From positions 1-64,000 of the forward strand of contig JAJZMC010000001.1 in NCBI GenBank assembly GCA_021803105.1: a DNA stretch of 64,000 bases, read 5' to 3'. This DNA is from a bacterium (GTDB lineage: Bacteria > Patescibacteriota > Saccharimonadia > Saccharimonadales > UBA4665). Both the position numbers and the translations under genes were made by a program. Positions 1-9,021 of this stretch are shown here, one piece after another. Numbering within the stretch: the stretch's first letter is position 1; the number at the start of each line of letters is the position of its first letter. The notes beneath the pieces were generated by a model, which saw nothing but the letters and a program-made list of their open reading frames with translations, had not been told where the DNA came from and ran no database searches.

Positions 1-849
1 GGCTGTTTTGTTTTCCTTATCATGCAAAGGATTATATTCGGCAACATCAACTCCCACAACATGACAATGCTGGCCAATATAATCAGCGATTACAACAATC
101 TCACGATAAGTTAAACCTTTAGCATTTGGCATACCTGCACCGGGAGCATAGATTTGATCTATGACATCAAGATCTAAACTAACCCAAACATTATTAGTAA
201 TCTTAGAAATACTATCTATCATCTTTAATAAAGGTGCTAAGTTTTGACTAAGTAAGTCAAACATACTAAAAACTTTCAGATTATCACTACTAACTAAATC
301 TAGTTCTGCAGAGTCCCAATCACTTCCACCGATGTGTAAAAAATTATTATTACTTATTTTCTTACCGGGAGCATAAACATCTATTAATCGTTGATCACCA
401 TGACCCAATAGTGACGCCACATGCATACCGTGAATATTCCCACTAAGAGTAGTGTCTGAAGTATTCATATCACCATGAGCATCAAGATAAATTAACGCTA
501 AATCTCCACTAAAAACGACTGATGCTCCAGACACTACACCAAGACACATAGAATGATCACCACCAATTGCTACCACTTTCTCATTATTTTTTAAGCAATC
601 ATGAGTTATATCCGCAACTTCATTATTAACTCTAATAATTTCATCGACATACCTCATGTGACTATCACCAACAATTAAATCTTTTCGCGGATGTACTATC
701 ACATCACCTCTGTCAGTTACCTTAAGGCCAGTGGACTCTAATTTAGAAACTATATTTTGATACCTAAAAGCTTGTGGACCAATATCAACACCAAGATTTT
801 CTGCGCCCAAATCAAGAGGAATTCCTAAGATATTTATTTTATCTTGCAT
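1..849 (-). CDS. Arginase/agmatinase-family ureohydrolase (3' end outside window)
   Basis: The frame is open from the ATG at 849 to the window edge: 283 codons with no stop, so the C-terminus is missing. The translation has the binuclear Mn-binding motifs of the ureohydrolase fold in order: GGDHS near residue 101, DAHGD near residue 128, and SLDLDVID followed by APGAGMP and GLTYRE. The GLTYRE stretch fits arginase (arginine to ornithine plus urea) better than agmatinase, but the exact substrate is not proven. The enzyme would be cytosolic. There is no Shine-Dalgarno sequence. An extended -10, TGCTAAAAT, ends 6 nt before the ATG, so the mRNA is probably leaderless. It is divergent from groES. 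Confidence 0.88.
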   Translation of the reverse strand, partial: MQDKINILGIPLDLGAENLGVDIGPQAFRYQNIVSKLESTGLKVTDRGDVIVHPRKDLIVGDSHMRYVDEIIRVNNEVADITHDCLKNNEKVVAIGGDHSMCLGVVSGASVVFSGDLALIYLDAHGDMNTSDTTLSGNIHGMHVASLLGHGDQRLIDVYAPGKKISNNNFLHIGGSDWDSAELDLVSSDNLKVFSMFDLLSQNLAPLLKMIDSISKITNNVWVSLDLDVIDQIYAPGAGMPNAKGLTYREIVVIADYIGQHCHVVGVDVAEYNPLHDKENKTA

Positions 850-855
850 TGCTTA

Positions 856-864
856 ATTTTAGCA
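856..864 (-). promoter_or_regulatory. Extended -10 promoter of the arginase gene, leaderless type
   Basis: On the minus strand TGCTAAAAT occupies 864-856, and the ATG begins at 849, 6 nt downstream. Starting 7 nt after the -10 box puts +1 on the A of the ATG. The same nonamer precedes the starts at 8604 and 51583. Confidence 0.55.
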
Positions 865-957
865 CAATTAAACAATAACTTACTCTTTCCTAAATAATTA
901 AATCGGCTGGCGATAGACGAATTTTAAGTTTACATTTAATAAAATATTCTTAACTAC

Positions 958-987
958 TTGACAGAACTTTTAGCACTTTAGTATTAT
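958..987 (+). promoter_or_regulatory. Sigma-A-type promoter of groES-groEL
   Basis: A perfect -35 TTGACA (958-963) and a -10 TATTAT (982-987) are separated by 18 nt. The -10 lies inside the spacer of the first CIRCE element, and the expected start site (about 994) lies in its right arm. A repressor bound there would block polymerase directly. Confidence 0.8.
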
Positions 988-996
988 GAGTGCTAG
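970..996 (+). promoter_or_regulatory. CIRCE operator 1 (HrcA-binding inverted repeat)
   Basis: TTAGCACTT, a 9-nt spacer, then GAGTGCTAG. The HrcA consensus is TTAGCACTC-N9-GAGTGCTAA, so each arm has one mismatch, in a position that weakens the pairing only slightly. It covers the -10 box. No hrcA gene lies in this window, so HrcA must be encoded elsewhere. Confidence 0.85.
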
Positions 997-1000
997 AACA

Positions 1001-1027
1001 TTAGCACTCTCTATACCACAGTGCTAA
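1001..1027 (+). promoter_or_regulatory. CIRCE operator 2 (HrcA-binding inverted repeat)
   Basis: TTAGCACTC, a 9-nt spacer, then CAGTGCTAA: a perfect left arm and one mismatch in the right arm. It begins 4 nt after CIRCE 1, so the centres are 31 bp apart, about three helical turns. It lies in the 5' leader, 25 nt before the groES start. Confidence 0.9.
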
Positions 1028-1052
1028 TGTAAATAAAGTTAACGGAGGAAAT

Positions 1053-1319
1053 ATGACTACACCATTACATCCATTAGGTGATAATATAATTGCCAAAACA
1101 GAAGAAGCAGATAAAAAAACAGCTAGCGGGTTATATCTACCTGATAAGGCAACCGAAAAGCCAAAAATAGCAAAAGTATTAGCTATTGGTAAAGATGTTA
1201 AACAAGTAAAAATTAATGACCGGATAGTATATAAAAGCTATTCTACAACAGATGTTAAAGTCGGTAGTGAAGAATACGTTGTAGTTAAGGAAGAAGACGT
1301 TTTAGCTACGGTCAAATAA
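1053..1319 (+). CDS. groES: Co-chaperonin GroES
   Basis: 88 residues, the slightly short end of the usual 90-100 for GroES. It has the family N-terminus (PLGDNIIAK), the mobile-loop region (TASGLYLPDKATEKP) and the C-terminal EYVVVKEEDVLA strand. It forms the heptameric lid on GroEL during ATP-driven folding in the cytosol. The ATG follows a strong ribosome site (GGAGG, 5 nt spacing). It is the first gene of the groES-groEL operon and sits directly behind two CIRCE operators, so heat-inducible HrcA repression is expected. groEL starts 23 nt downstream. Confidence 0.97.
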   Translation: MTTPLHPLGDNIIAKTEEADKKTASGLYLPDKATEKPKIAKVLAIGKDVKQVKINDRIVYKSYSTTDVKVGSEEYVVVKEEDVLATVK

Positions 1320-1342
1320 AATATAATAACTAGGAGTAAATT

Positions 1343-2989
1343 ATGTCAAAAAAAGTTTTTTATGATGATGATGCTCGTAAACGAGTTCTCGGTGGAGCTG
1401 AAATTTTATATAACGCCGTTAAAACTACTATGGGTCCAAAAGGTCGTAATGTAGTGATTTCAAAAAGTTACGGTAACCCAACTATTACCCATGATGGTGT
1501 AACAGTTGCTAAAGGGGTTGAATTAGCCGACGTTGACGACGAAACACTTGGTTTTAAAGTTGGTGCTGAATTAATCAAACAAGCTGCTTCAAAAATGAAT
1601 GATGTAGCTGGCGACGGAACAACTACCGTTACGGTTTTAACTTACCATATATTAAACGAAGCTAATAAATTAATCGCAGCTGGTCATAATCCTATGTTAC
1701 TAAGAAAAGGATTAGAAAATGCCTCTCAGACTGCTATTAATCAATTAAGTACTTTAAGTGAAGATATCCAAAGTAAAAAAAGTAGAGTAGCCGAAGTGGC
1801 TACTATATCGGCTGGCGATAACGAGATTGGTAACTTAATAGCCGATGTCATTGATAAAGTTGGTAAAGACGGTGTTGTAACAGTCGAAGAAGGACAAGGT
1901 CTTCAACTAGAATCAGAAGTAGTTGAAGGATTTACCTTTGATAGAGGTTTCGTTAGTCCCTACATGGTTACAGATACCGCACGCATGGAAGCGGTTTACG
2001 ATAAACCAGCTATTGTTATTACTGATAAAAAAATAACATCTATTCAAGAATTTTTACCTTTATTAGAAAAACTAGCTCAAGCTGGCAAAAAAGATTTAGT
2101 ATTGATTGCTGAAGATGTTGAAGGAGAAGCTCTTGGTACATTAATTCTTAATCGACTTAAAGGAGTTTTTAACACTGTTGCTATTAAAGCACCCGCTTTT
2201 GGTGATCGTCGAAAAGATATCTTAAATGATTTAGCTATTTTGACTGGAGCCGAAGTAATTACCGAAGATCGTGGTATGTCATTTGAAAACATTGAACTAG
2301 ACGTTGTCGGAAGTGCTAGAAAAGTTATTGTTTCTAAAGATGAAACTACCATAGTAGAAGGTAATGGTAACACCATAGAGCTTGATGCTAGAATTAAACA
2401 AATTAATGCTCAAATTGAACAAGCAACTAGTGAATATGATCGTGAAAATCTAGAAAAAAGACGAGCTTCATTAAGTGGTAAAGTAGCAGTTATAAAAGTT
2501 GGTGGTGCGACTGAAACTGAAATTGAAGAGAAAAAATTCCGCGTTGATGATGCAGTCGCAGCCGTTAAAGCCGCACTCGAAGAGGGAATTGTTCCTGGTG
2601 GAGGAGTAACGTTAATTAATCTTGCTAGTGCAATTAAAATTGAAGGCACTGACTCAATAGCAGCTGGGGCTCAAATCTTAAAAAATTCATTAGAACAACC
2701 TTTTAGAATACTTCTTTCTAATGCCGGTCTTAATGCTGATGAATGGTTACCGCAAGTAAGGGCAGCTAAAGCTGGATTTGGTATTGACGTTAATAAACCA
2801 ACTAAATTAGTTGATTTAAAATCAGCAGGAATCATTGATCCAACAAGAGTAACTAAAGAAGCTTTGCAAAACGCTGTTTCAATTGCAGCCACTGCCGCTA
2901 CGATGGGAGCTCTAGTGGTTGACGTGCCAAAAGAAGAAAAAGGTATGAGCGGCGCTCCAGACATGGGTGGTATGGGTGGTATGATGTAG
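1343..2989 (+). CDS. groEL: Chaperonin GroEL (Hsp60)
   Basis: 548 residues, full length for GroEL. The ATP-site motif GDGTTT is near residue 87, the equatorial-domain motif GGGVTL is near residue 417, and the protein ends in the typical Gly/Met-rich tail (GGMGGMM). It forms the ATP-dependent double-ring folding chamber with GroES. A ribosome site (AGGAG) precedes the ATG. It is cotranscribed with groES and followed by a strong terminator. Several long antisense open frames over this gene are shadows created by its codon bias. Confidence 0.98.
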   Translation: MSKKVFYDDDARKRVLGGAEILYNAVKTTMGPKGRNVVISKSYGNPTITHDGVTVAKGVELADVDDETLGFKVGAELIKQAASKMNDVAGDGTTTVTVLTYHILNEANKLIAAGHNPMLLRKGLENASQTAINQLSTLSEDIQSKKSRVAEVATISAGDNEIGNLIADVIDKVGKDGVVTVEEGQGLQLESEVVEGFTFDRGFVSPYMVTDTARMEAVYDKPAIVITDKKITSIQEFLPLLEKLAQAGKKDLVLIAEDVEGEALGTLILNRLKGVFNTVAIKAPAFGDRRKDILNDLAILTGAEVITEDRGMSFENIELDVVGSARKVIVSKDETTIVEGNGNTIELDARIKQINAQIEQATSEYDRENLEKRRASLSGKVAVIKVGGATETEIEEKKFRVDDAVAAVKAALEEGIVPGGGVTLINLASAIKIEGTDSIAAGAQILKNSLEQPFRILLSNAGLNADEWLPQVRAAKAGFGIDVNKPTKLVDLKSAGIIDPTRVTKEALQNAVSIAATAATMGALVVDVPKEEKGMSGAPDMGGMGGMM

Positions 2990-3012
2990 ATCTAAAATTG
3001 GTCTATCTATAT

Positions 3013-3044
3013 AAACCCAGACTAAAATATAGTCTGGGTTTTTT
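3013..3044 (+). terminator. Rho-independent terminator of groES-groEL
   Basis: An 11-bp perfect stem, AAACCCAGACT (3013-3023) with AGTCTGGGTTT (3031-3041), a 7-nt loop and a following T run. It lies 23 nt after the groEL stop. The A-rich 5' side could also terminate the convergent ABC permease transcript. Confidence 0.9.
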
Positions 3045-3077
3045 GATTAATATTGCCACTAATAACTCCCATAAGAA

Positions 3078-3824
3078 TTATGGTTCTATGTGACGAAAAC
3101 GAAATACGCCAAAAATTATCAAAACCACTAATGTAATTGCTAATGCAATTACATCATGCCAAATACCAAATCGAGTTGTTCCAATTAAAGACCATCTCAT
3201 AGCATCTACGGTATAAGAAATAGGATTAAGTTCAGCAATTATTCTAAGCCATGTCGGAACATGATTTAAAGGATATAATGCGCCACTCAAAAAATATAAT
3301 GGAAAAACTAAAAATTGATTTATTGCTTGAAAACCTTGCATATCCTGAACAAACGAACCAATACCAGACGAAAAACTAGTTATCGCAAGTGCCAGAATTC
3401 CCATAAATAGAAGTGAAAATAAAGCCATCACCCAATTATAAGGATGAAAACCTAAAAGAAGAGCTATAAGAAAAACAATTATACCTTGCATTACTGAGGT
3501 CGTGGCACCCCCTAAGGCACCTCCTAGCATTATCTTGAATCTACCAACTGGAGCTACCATAGTTTCTTTAAGAAATCCAAATTGTCTATCAAAGATTATC
3601 ATTGCGCCATAAAACATTGACGAGAACAATACTGTTTGAGCCATAATACCTGGCACTAAAAACTGTAAATAATTTCCTTGGCCAGCTGCTTTATAAATTG
3701 AACCTAATCCATAACCCAACGCCAATAAAAATAATAACGGTTGTCCGATTGCACCAACAATTCTTGAACGACTTCTAAAATAACGCTTTATTTGTCTTAA
3801 CCAAAGAATATAAATAACTTTCAT
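3078..3824 (-). CDS. ABC-2 type transporter permease (drug/antibiotic exporter, DrrB-like)
   Basis: About 248 residues from the ATG at 3824, with six predicted hydrophobic segments and the ABC-2 signature region 'NPISYTVDAMRW' near the C-terminus. This start overlaps the stop of the upstream ATPase gene as ATGA, which implies translational coupling. A longer version starting at 3857 (11 extra residues) is also open. With the ATPase it would form an exporter in the cytoplasmic membrane. The substrate is unknown, but the MarR and MFS neighbours suggest toxic compounds. It is the last gene of the 6672-3078 operon. Confidence 0.9.
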   Translation of the reverse strand: MKVIYILWLRQIKRYFRSRSRIVGAIGQPLLFLLALGYGLGSIYKAAGQGNYLQFLVPGIMAQTVLFSSMFYGAMIIFDRQFGFLKETMVAPVGRFKIMLGGALGGATTSVMQGIIVFLIALLLGFHPYNWVMALFSLLFMGILALAITSFSSGIGSFVQDMQGFQAINQFLVFPLYFLSGALYPLNHVPTWLRIIAELNPISYTVDAMRWSLIGTTRFGIWHDVIALAITLVVLIIFGVFRFRHIEP

Positions 3825-4609
3825 CGCATAGTCCTTGATCTTTGTCTGGCTCGCCATACTTCATGAGGATCAGCTTGTTCATCTCTCAATTCTTTTCCAG
3901 TTAAGTAAAGGTAGGCCTCTTCTAGTGATTGGGTTTTAGTTTGTTTCATTAACTCTTCAGATGTACCTATAGTAAGTAACTTTCCGTGGTCAATAATTGC
4001 GATACGACTAGCATTTGCTTCAGCCTCTTCTAAATAATGAGTAGTGAACAAAATTGTCATTTTTTTCTCATGAGCTAAATTACCAACATAATTCCATAAT
4101 AAATTCCTAGTCTGAGTATCTAACCCTAAAGTTGGCTCATCTAAAAATAATACTCTTGGGTGATGTAATAAACCCCTAGCGATTTCTAATCTTCTTTTCA
4201 TACCACCAGAATATGTTTTAACTAAACTATCTTTACGGTCCCAAAGTTCAACTAAAGTCATGAGCTCTTTTACTCTAGTCTTTAATTCTTTTGAAGAAAC
4301 ACCATACATAACAGCATGAAGTTGCATATTCTCAAAAGCAGTTAAGTCGTTATCAACTGATGGATCTTGAAACACAATCCCAAAACTTTTTCTTGTAAGG
4401 TCTTGTTGTTTAACAACATCATAACCATTTAAAGTTAATTGTCCAGAAGAAGGTTTAAGCAATGTTGTCAACATTTTAATGGTTGTTGATTTACCAGCAC
4501 CATTTGGTCCTAGCAAAGCAAACATTTCACCCGAAGCAACATTAAAACTGATATCATTAACAGCTGTAAAATTACCAAACTTTTTAGTAAGATGACTTAC
4601 TTCTATCAT
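3821..4609 (-). CDS. ABC transporter ATP-binding protein (DrrA-like)
   Basis: 262 residues. Walker [10 protein letters not shown] is near residue 35, the signature [14 protein letters not shown] near 135, Walker [13 protein letters not shown] near 155, and the switch His in [10 protein letters not shown]. The C-terminal extension after about residue 220 is typical of the DrrA/NodI group. It powers the permease encoded next, which overlaps it by 4 nt. Its own start overlaps the stop of the MFS gene by 4 nt. Export of a drug-like molecule is inferred from family and context. Confidence 0.95.
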   Translation of the reverse strand: MIEVSHLTKKFGNFTAVNDISFNVASGEMFALLGPNGAGKSTTIKMLTTLLKPSSGQLTLNGYDVVKQQDLTRKSFGIVFQDPSVDNDLTAFENMQLHAVMYGVSSKELKTRVKELMTLVELWDRKDSLVKTYSGGMKRRLEIARGLLHHPRVLFLDEPTLGLDTQTRNLLWNYVGNLAHEKKMTILFTTHYLEEAEANASRIAIIDHGKLLTIGTSEELMKQTKTQSLEEAYLYLTGKELRDEQADPHEVWRARQRSRTMR

Positions 4610-6195
4610 AATTCTGGTCCAGATAAATGAAAACCTTCACCTTCAGCCAAATCTTTAGTACTTGAACGAAGTGGGGTTTCCTTTAGTAAAAAGGTAAAAA
4701 TCAAAGTTAAAACTGCTAAAGGAATGGCATAAAGAAACATATCATGAAAAGATAAAACAAATGATTTTAAAATGTCCTGCACAATTGAAGCTGGAATCCT
4801 ACTGAAACTAGCTGTGCCCCCAGCTAATGAAGAAGCACTAATAACTCCTGTTTTAATATGTGGTAATAAAACGCCTAAATGAAAATTTAATCTAGATATT
4901 AAAATCGTACCGAAAATTGCTCCTCCAAAAGAACTTCCAATGCTTCTTGCAAAAGTTGTTGTAGATGTCCCAGACCCCATTTGACTAAAGGGAACCGAAT
5001 TTTGAACAGCTAGAGTTGGAACCTGCATAAATAAACCAATACCAAAACCTAAAATTATCATCCAATAACTTAATGTAAGTTCTGAAGTAGATAATCCTAA
5101 TCCGGAAAATAACCACAGGCCAATTATTAAAATTGCCGCCCCAATAATTGGGAATGGTCGATAATGTCCATATTTACTAATTAATCGACCGGATAAAAGT
5201 GAAGCTATGAATAAACCAATAACTAAAGGAACGGTTAATAAGCCTGATTTAATAGGACTATACCCACGTACAATCTGTTGATACTCAGGTATATATAAAA
5301 TGGCAGCAAACATTATTATCCCTGATAAAAATGATATGATCACTGAAATAGTAAAAATACTACCTCTAAACAATTTCATCGGAATAATTGGTTCCTTAAC
5401 GAACCGTTCATTAATTGCGAAGATAATAGCAAAAACAACACCAATTATTAATAAGCTAATAATTTGCCATGATGACCAAGCATAATTTATTCCAGCCCAA
5501 ACAGACACCAAGATTAAAGCAGCAGAAGCTATAGACAAAGTAAAAGCTCCCGTATAATCAATTTTATGTTCTCTACGTAAAACTGGTAAATGTAACCGCG
5601 TGGCAATTACAAATAACGCTAACAATCCAATCGGAAGATTAATATAAAATATCCAACGCCAACCTGAAAATCCAAGTATACTATGAGCGTCAGCTAAAAA
5701 TCCGCCTAAAAGAGGACCTAACACACTCGCTACACCAAATACCGCACCAAAATATCCCTGATATCTACCTCTTTGTCTAGGAGAGACTACATCACCAATA
5801 ATCGCTAAAACTAACGATATTAAACCACCAGCACCAATCCCCTGAATAGCTCTAAACAATACAAGTTCGTTCATTGAATTACTTAAACCACATAAAGCCG
5901 ATCCGGCTAAGAAGATAATAATTGAAATTTGAAATATCTTTTTTCGACCATATAAATCACCAATCTTACCATAGAGCGGAGTAGAAATAGCACTAGTTAA
6001 TAAATAAGCAGTAGCTACCCATGATAATTTATTTAATCCATGTAAATCACTAGCTATTCGTGGTAAGGCTGTTGCCACAATAGTTTGATCTAGAGCCGAT
6101 AATAATAAAGCGAGCATTAAAGCCGTCATCACAACCATAATCTCTTTATGAGTGCGTTCTTGAGGTATTGCTATTGATGTTGAATGATTACTCAA
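4606..6195 (-). CDS. MFS multidrug efflux transporter, DHA2 (EmrB/QacA) family
   Basis: 529 residues with about 14 hydrophobic segments. Motif A appears as [13 protein letters not shown] (near residue 76). The N-terminus carries '[17 protein letters not shown]', which holds the conserved membrane Asp of DHA2 drug/H+ antiporters. It sits in the cytoplasmic membrane and probably exports lipophilic drugs with proton exchange. It lies between the MarR gene (3 nt upstream) and the ABC exporter (4-nt overlap), so one MarR-controlled operon encodes two different efflux pumps. Confidence 0.94.
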   Translation of the reverse strand: MSNHSTSIAIPQERTHKEIMVVMTALMLALLLSALDQTIVATALPRIASDLHGLNKLSWVATAYLLTSAISTPLYGKIGDLYGRKKIFQISIIIFLAGSALCGLSNSMNELVLFRAIQGIGAGGLISLVLAIIGDVVSPRQRGRYQGYFGAVFGVASVLGPLLGGFLADAHSILGFSGWRWIFYINLPIGLLALFVIATRLHLPVLRREHKIDYTGAFTLSIASAALILVSVWAGINYAWSSWQIISLLIIGVVFAIIFAINERFVKEPIIPMKLFRGSIFTISVIISFLSGIIMFAAILYIPEYQQIVRGYSPIKSGLLTVPLVIGLFIASLLSGRLISKYGHYRPFPIIGAAILIIGLWLFSGLGLSTSELTLSYWMIILGFGIGLFMQVPTLAVQNSVPFSQMGSGTSTTTFARSIGSSFGGAIFGTILISRLNFHLGVLLPHIKTGVISASSLAGGTASFSRIPASIVQDILKSFVLSFHDMFLYAIPLAVLTLIFTFLLKETPLRSSTKDLAEGEGFHLSGPEL

Positions 6196-6198
6196 AAT

Positions 6199-6672
6199 TT
6201 ACCTTTCATTTAACTTTTTATGATCAAAATAATCTGACATATCATTAGACAGGCGTTGTAGTATTGTAATTAATTCTTGTCGTTCATTTACTGACCAATT
6301 AGATAATATTTTAGACATAATTAATCGTTTAGCTTTAGTTAGTTGTTTAACCATAATTTCCGCTTCGGGGCTTAGCCGTAATTCATGTATTCGTTTATCA
6401 GTATTAGGCCGACGTAATATTAATCCATTATTCTCTAATTCATGCACCTTACGACTTACCGAAGGTGCCTCTAATCCTAATTGATTAACTAGTGATTGAA
6501 ATTGACAATCTTGTTTAGAAAGAATGTGTAATATAGCAGCAGCAGGGCGATCTATATTAACTTTAGCTTGATGTTGAATTTCTTCCCAATATATTGGTTT
6601 TTTAACAATTCTAATAAAAGAATTCCACGCTAACTCTAATCTGTCTAATTCTTCAGTTGTAATATCAAACAT
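6199..6672 (-). CDS. MarR-family transcriptional regulator
   Basis: 157 residues with the winged-helix core: recognition helix region 'LGLEAPSVSRKVHELENNGLI' and wing 'RRPNTDKRIHELRLSPEA'. The N- and C-terminal helices fit MarR dimerization. It is the first gene of the efflux operon and divergent from the LytR-CpsA-Psr gene. A perfect 7-bp inverted repeat lies 16 nt upstream of its start and overlaps its probable promoter, as expected for autorepression relieved by a ligand. The ligand cannot be read from the sequence. Confidence 0.93.
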   Translation of the reverse strand: MFDITTEELDRLELAWNSFIRIVKKPIYWEEIQHQAKVNIDRPAAAILHILSKQDCQFQSLVNQLGLEAPSVSRKVHELENNGLILRRPNTDKRIHELRLSPEAEIMVKQLTKAKRLIMSKILSNWSVNERQELITILQRLSNDMSDYFDHKKLNER

Positions 6673-6687
6673 TAAAACAGTATATAA

Positions 6688-6706
6688 TACTTACTTTGGG
6701 TAAGTA
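6688..6706 (-). promoter_or_regulatory. Palindromic operator, probable MarR site
   Basis: TACTTAC, 5 nt, GTAAGTA: a perfect 7-bp inverted repeat (6688-6694 and 6700-6706). It lies beside and overlaps a minus-strand -10 TATTAT (6689-6684), 11 nt before the MarR start. The position and symmetry fit autoregulation; binding is inferred. Confidence 0.7.
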
Positions 6707-6851
6707 AATACTAGACTAAAATATTTCAAATAATAAAAGCTTATTTCAATAACTTTTAAAAGATATTACCAGATATATTCTAGAAAATTTATAGATAAAA
6801 TCAAAATAAAATTAACCCTTTAAAAAATTTAGTTTTTAAACTTTTTTGAGT

Positions 6852-6857
6852 TATAAT
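6852..6857 (+). promoter_or_regulatory. -10 box (TATAAT) of the LytR-CpsA-Psr gene
   Basis: A consensus TATAAT ends 9 nt before the ATG at 6867. No Shine-Dalgarno sequence fits in that space, so the transcript probably starts within a few nt of the ATG. No clear -35 box is seen. Confidence 0.55.
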
Positions 6858-6866
6858 ACTTAATTA

Positions 6867-8411
6867 ATGCAAAATGATTCACGAAGAAAATCAATCGATG
6901 GCTTTGTTCCGCGTAGGAATTATAATAACCAAAAATTATATTTAAATAATAAGAATATTAACCGAACTCCTCAAAAAAATATTAATAGATATTCTTATTA
7001 TCAAAATAAACCAGTCATCAAACCACAACCAGCTGTTTTAGTTAAACCAAAGAAGAAAACAAGAAAAAAACTAAAGCGAATAATTATTGGCATTATTATT
7101 CTTGTTTTGTTAGTAGTAGGGGTTTTTGGTTTTAGTCTTATTTCTAAAATAGATAAAGTTTTTCATGGTAATGTTTATTCAGATTTAAAATCAATATTTA
7201 CAACAACACATTTAAATGGCGAATCAACTGGCCGAGTTAATATTTTACTAGCAGGTTACCAAGGTACTAATTCTGACGAAGGCGCACTTACTGACTCGAT
7301 TATGATAATTAGTATAGATACCCAAAATAATACTGCTTTTACTTTTAGTATACCAAGGGACTTATATCTAAATGTACCCGGTGTTGGAAATGAAAAAATT
7401 AATGCTGCCAATGACAATTCTAATTTTTCTCAACCAGGTTATTTTAAAGGCGGTATGGGTCAACTACAAAAAACAATCGAGCAAGATTTAAACATTCCCA
7501 TTAATTACTATGCGTTAATTGATTACACTGCCTTTGAAGATGCTGTTAACGCTGTTGGTGGGATTACTGTTAATATTCAAAGTCCAGATCCAAGAGGATT
7601 ATATGATCCTAATGTTAATAAAGCCCATGGTGGACCACTAAGACTTCCCAACGGTCCCGTACACCTAAATGGATTAACTGCCTTAGCTTTAGCTCTAGCA
7701 AGAGGAGATTCACCATACGCTTATGGTTTTCCTTTAAGCGATATTAATCGAACACAACACCAAAGACAGATGTTAATTGCCTTAGAACAAAAAGCTTTAA
7801 GTGTAGGTATATTATCAAACCCAGTAGCTGTCACTAGATTAGTTAACGCGCTTTCAAATAATGTAACAACTAATCTAACTTTACCCGACATTCTAAGACT
7901 AGCCCAACTCGCTAAAACAATTAAACTTGCAAATATCAAATCCTATGGTCTTAGTTATGGAGGAGCACATCCATTACTTAAAGGTGTTTTTCTAGCCGGA
8001 CAAGATCAATTAATCCCTCAGGTAGGAATAAACAATTTCTCGCAAATTCAACACTATTATTTAACCCTAACTTCTTCTAATCCAGTCGTGAAAGAAAACG
8101 CATCAATAGTTGTTCTAAATGGCGGTAATATACCATATTTAGCTCATAATGAATCGGCTGCTCTAAATAAAGTTGGATTAAATACCATAGGTGTAGGCAA
8201 TACAAGTGTTGAATATTCTAGCTCAATGTTAATTAATTTATCCGGCAATACTAAACCAGCTACAACAAAATTATTAACGTCTTTATTACCAAAAACTGCT
8301 ACTGTCGTTAATTCAACAACTGGATCAGTAGAAGCTAGTGAAGGATCAAATTATACAAACGCTAACTTTATTCTTATACTGGGCAGAGACTGGACTAAAG
8401 TTATTAATTAA
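6867..8411 (+). CDS. LytR-CpsA-Psr family cell-wall glycopolymer ligase
   Basis: 514 residues. A basic, disordered cytoplasmic N-terminus (1-70) is followed by one membrane helix (about 71-93). The extracellular LCP domain (about 123-300) has the family blocks 'RVNILLAGYQG', 'TDSIMIISID', 'SIPRDLYLNVPG', 'KINAA' and 'QRQMLIALEQKA'. A C-terminal LytR_C-like domain (about 410-510) follows. LCP enzymes transfer undecaprenyl-linked glycopolymers onto peptidoglycan. Here it is a good candidate to anchor the polysaccharide made by the genes after 34 kb. It is a single gene, divergent from the MarR operon. Confidence 0.94.
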   Translation: MQNDSRRKSIDGFVPRRNYNNQKLYLNNKNINRTPQKNINRYSYYQNKPVIKPQPAVLVKPKKKTRKKLKRIIIGIIILVLLVVGVFGFSLISKIDKVFHGNVYSDLKSIFTTTHLNGESTGRVNILLAGYQGTNSDEGALTDSIMIISIDTQNNTAFTFSIPRDLYLNVPGVGNEKINAANDNSNFSQPGYFKGGMGQLQKTIEQDLNIPINYYALIDYTAFEDAVNAVGGITVNIQSPDPRGLYDPNVNKAHGGPLRLPNGPVHLNGLTALALALARGDSPYAYGFPLSDINRTQHQRQMLIALEQKALSVGILSNPVAVTRLVNALSNNVTTNLTLPDILRLAQLAKTIKLANIKSYGLSYGGAHPLLKGVFLAGQDQLIPQVGINNFSQIQHYYLTLTSSNPVVKENASIVVLNGGNIPYLAHNESAALNKVGLNTIGVGNTSVEYSSSMLINLSGNTKPATTKLLTSLLPKTATVVNSTTGSVEASEGSNYTNANFILILGRDWTKVIN

Positions 8412-8588
8412 ATATTTTAAGTTAATTTAATTCCTCCAAAACTTACAACCACTAAAATAAACATATATCACACCTTCTAAATAAAACACAAATTACGTCT
8501 ATACCATCTAATAATACCATTATTGACTAATAAAAATTTATCAACAAAATAAATATTAATAATATTTCAATTTATTCTTAATATACTT

Positions 8589-8597
8589 TGCTAAAAT
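8589..8597 (+). promoter_or_regulatory. Extended -10 (TGCTAAAAT), leaderless-type promoter
   Basis: TGCTAAAAT ends 6 nt before an ATG at 8604, the same spacing and nonamer as upstream of the arginase gene. It drives either the 27-codon frame at 8604 or the membrane-protein gene at 8695. Confidence 0.5.
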
Positions 8598-8603
8598 TAA
8601 TAC

Positions 8604-8687
8604 ATGAATTCGCATAATATCAATTATAATAATCTTAAATCATCAAAAATAAATAATCCGTTATTATTTAAGAAATTAATAGAGTAA
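8604..8687 (+). CDS. Possible 27-residue leaderless small ORF
   Basis: An ATG exactly at the predicted start site of the TGCTAAAAT promoter opens a 27-codon frame ending at TAA (8685-8687). It is Asn/Lys-rich at first and ends 'NPLLFKKLIE'. The next gene begins 7 nt after its stop, so it could be a small protein, a coupling leader peptide or merely the 5' leader of that gene. It is too short for composition to prove coding. Confidence 0.35.
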   Translation: MNSHNINYNNLKSSKINNPLLFKKLIE

Positions 8688-8694
8688 AATTTAT

Positions 8695-9021
8695 ATGCCC
8701 AAAAAACGATCTTCAATTAGTCCAGTCATTCTTACTAGCCCAAGCGTTAAAATAAAATTAAAGGTGTTAGTTTTGGTTGTTTTCTTTTCACTTGCTACTA
8801 GTGCGATCGTTAATATTTTAGACTCCATTCATTACAATAATATAATTACTAAAATATACAGTTCAGATGTTAATAATCAACTACAACTTGATAAAACTAT
8901 AAAAGACTATAAATTTGTTTTAACTCAAGATAATAATTCTCTGAACTGTTATCAACTACAAACCTCTTATGATCAAAATCTTTGTAATAAACACAATGCC
9001 TCATTACCAGTAATAAATTAG
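8695..9021 (+). CDS. Small single-pass membrane protein, unknown function
   Basis: 108 residues. A basic N-terminus (MPKKRSS) is followed by a hydrophobic segment at about 24-43 (VLVLVVFFSLATSAIVNIL). The remaining 65 residues are polar, probably extracytoplasmic, with two Cys near the C-terminus (NCYQ and LCNK). I do not recognise the family. It lies 7 nt after a small frame and ends overlapping, tail to tail, the stop of the convergent gene by 4 nt. Confidence 0.65.
   Translation: MPKKRSSISPVILTSPSVKIKLKVLVLVVFFSLATSAIVNILDSIHYNNIITKIYSSDVNNQLQLDKTIKDYKFVLTQDNNSLNCYQLQTSYDQNLCNKHNASLPVIN

Noticed and set aside
850-957. RNA element between the arginase and groES genes
   Set aside because: Apart from the two divergent promoters, only AT-rich sequence without stable hairpins is visible.
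2077-2964. Three antisense open frames of 79-99 codons inside groEL
   Set aside because: They are mirror frames caused by groEL codon bias; the groEL protein is fully conserved, and the antisense translations have no domain or ribosome site.
8412-8588. Possible regulatory RNA in the gap after the LytR-CpsA-Psr gene
   Set aside because: The sequence is very AT-rich with only weak AT palindromes (for example AATATTAATAATATT near 8555); no conserved RNA structure or terminator is recognisable.
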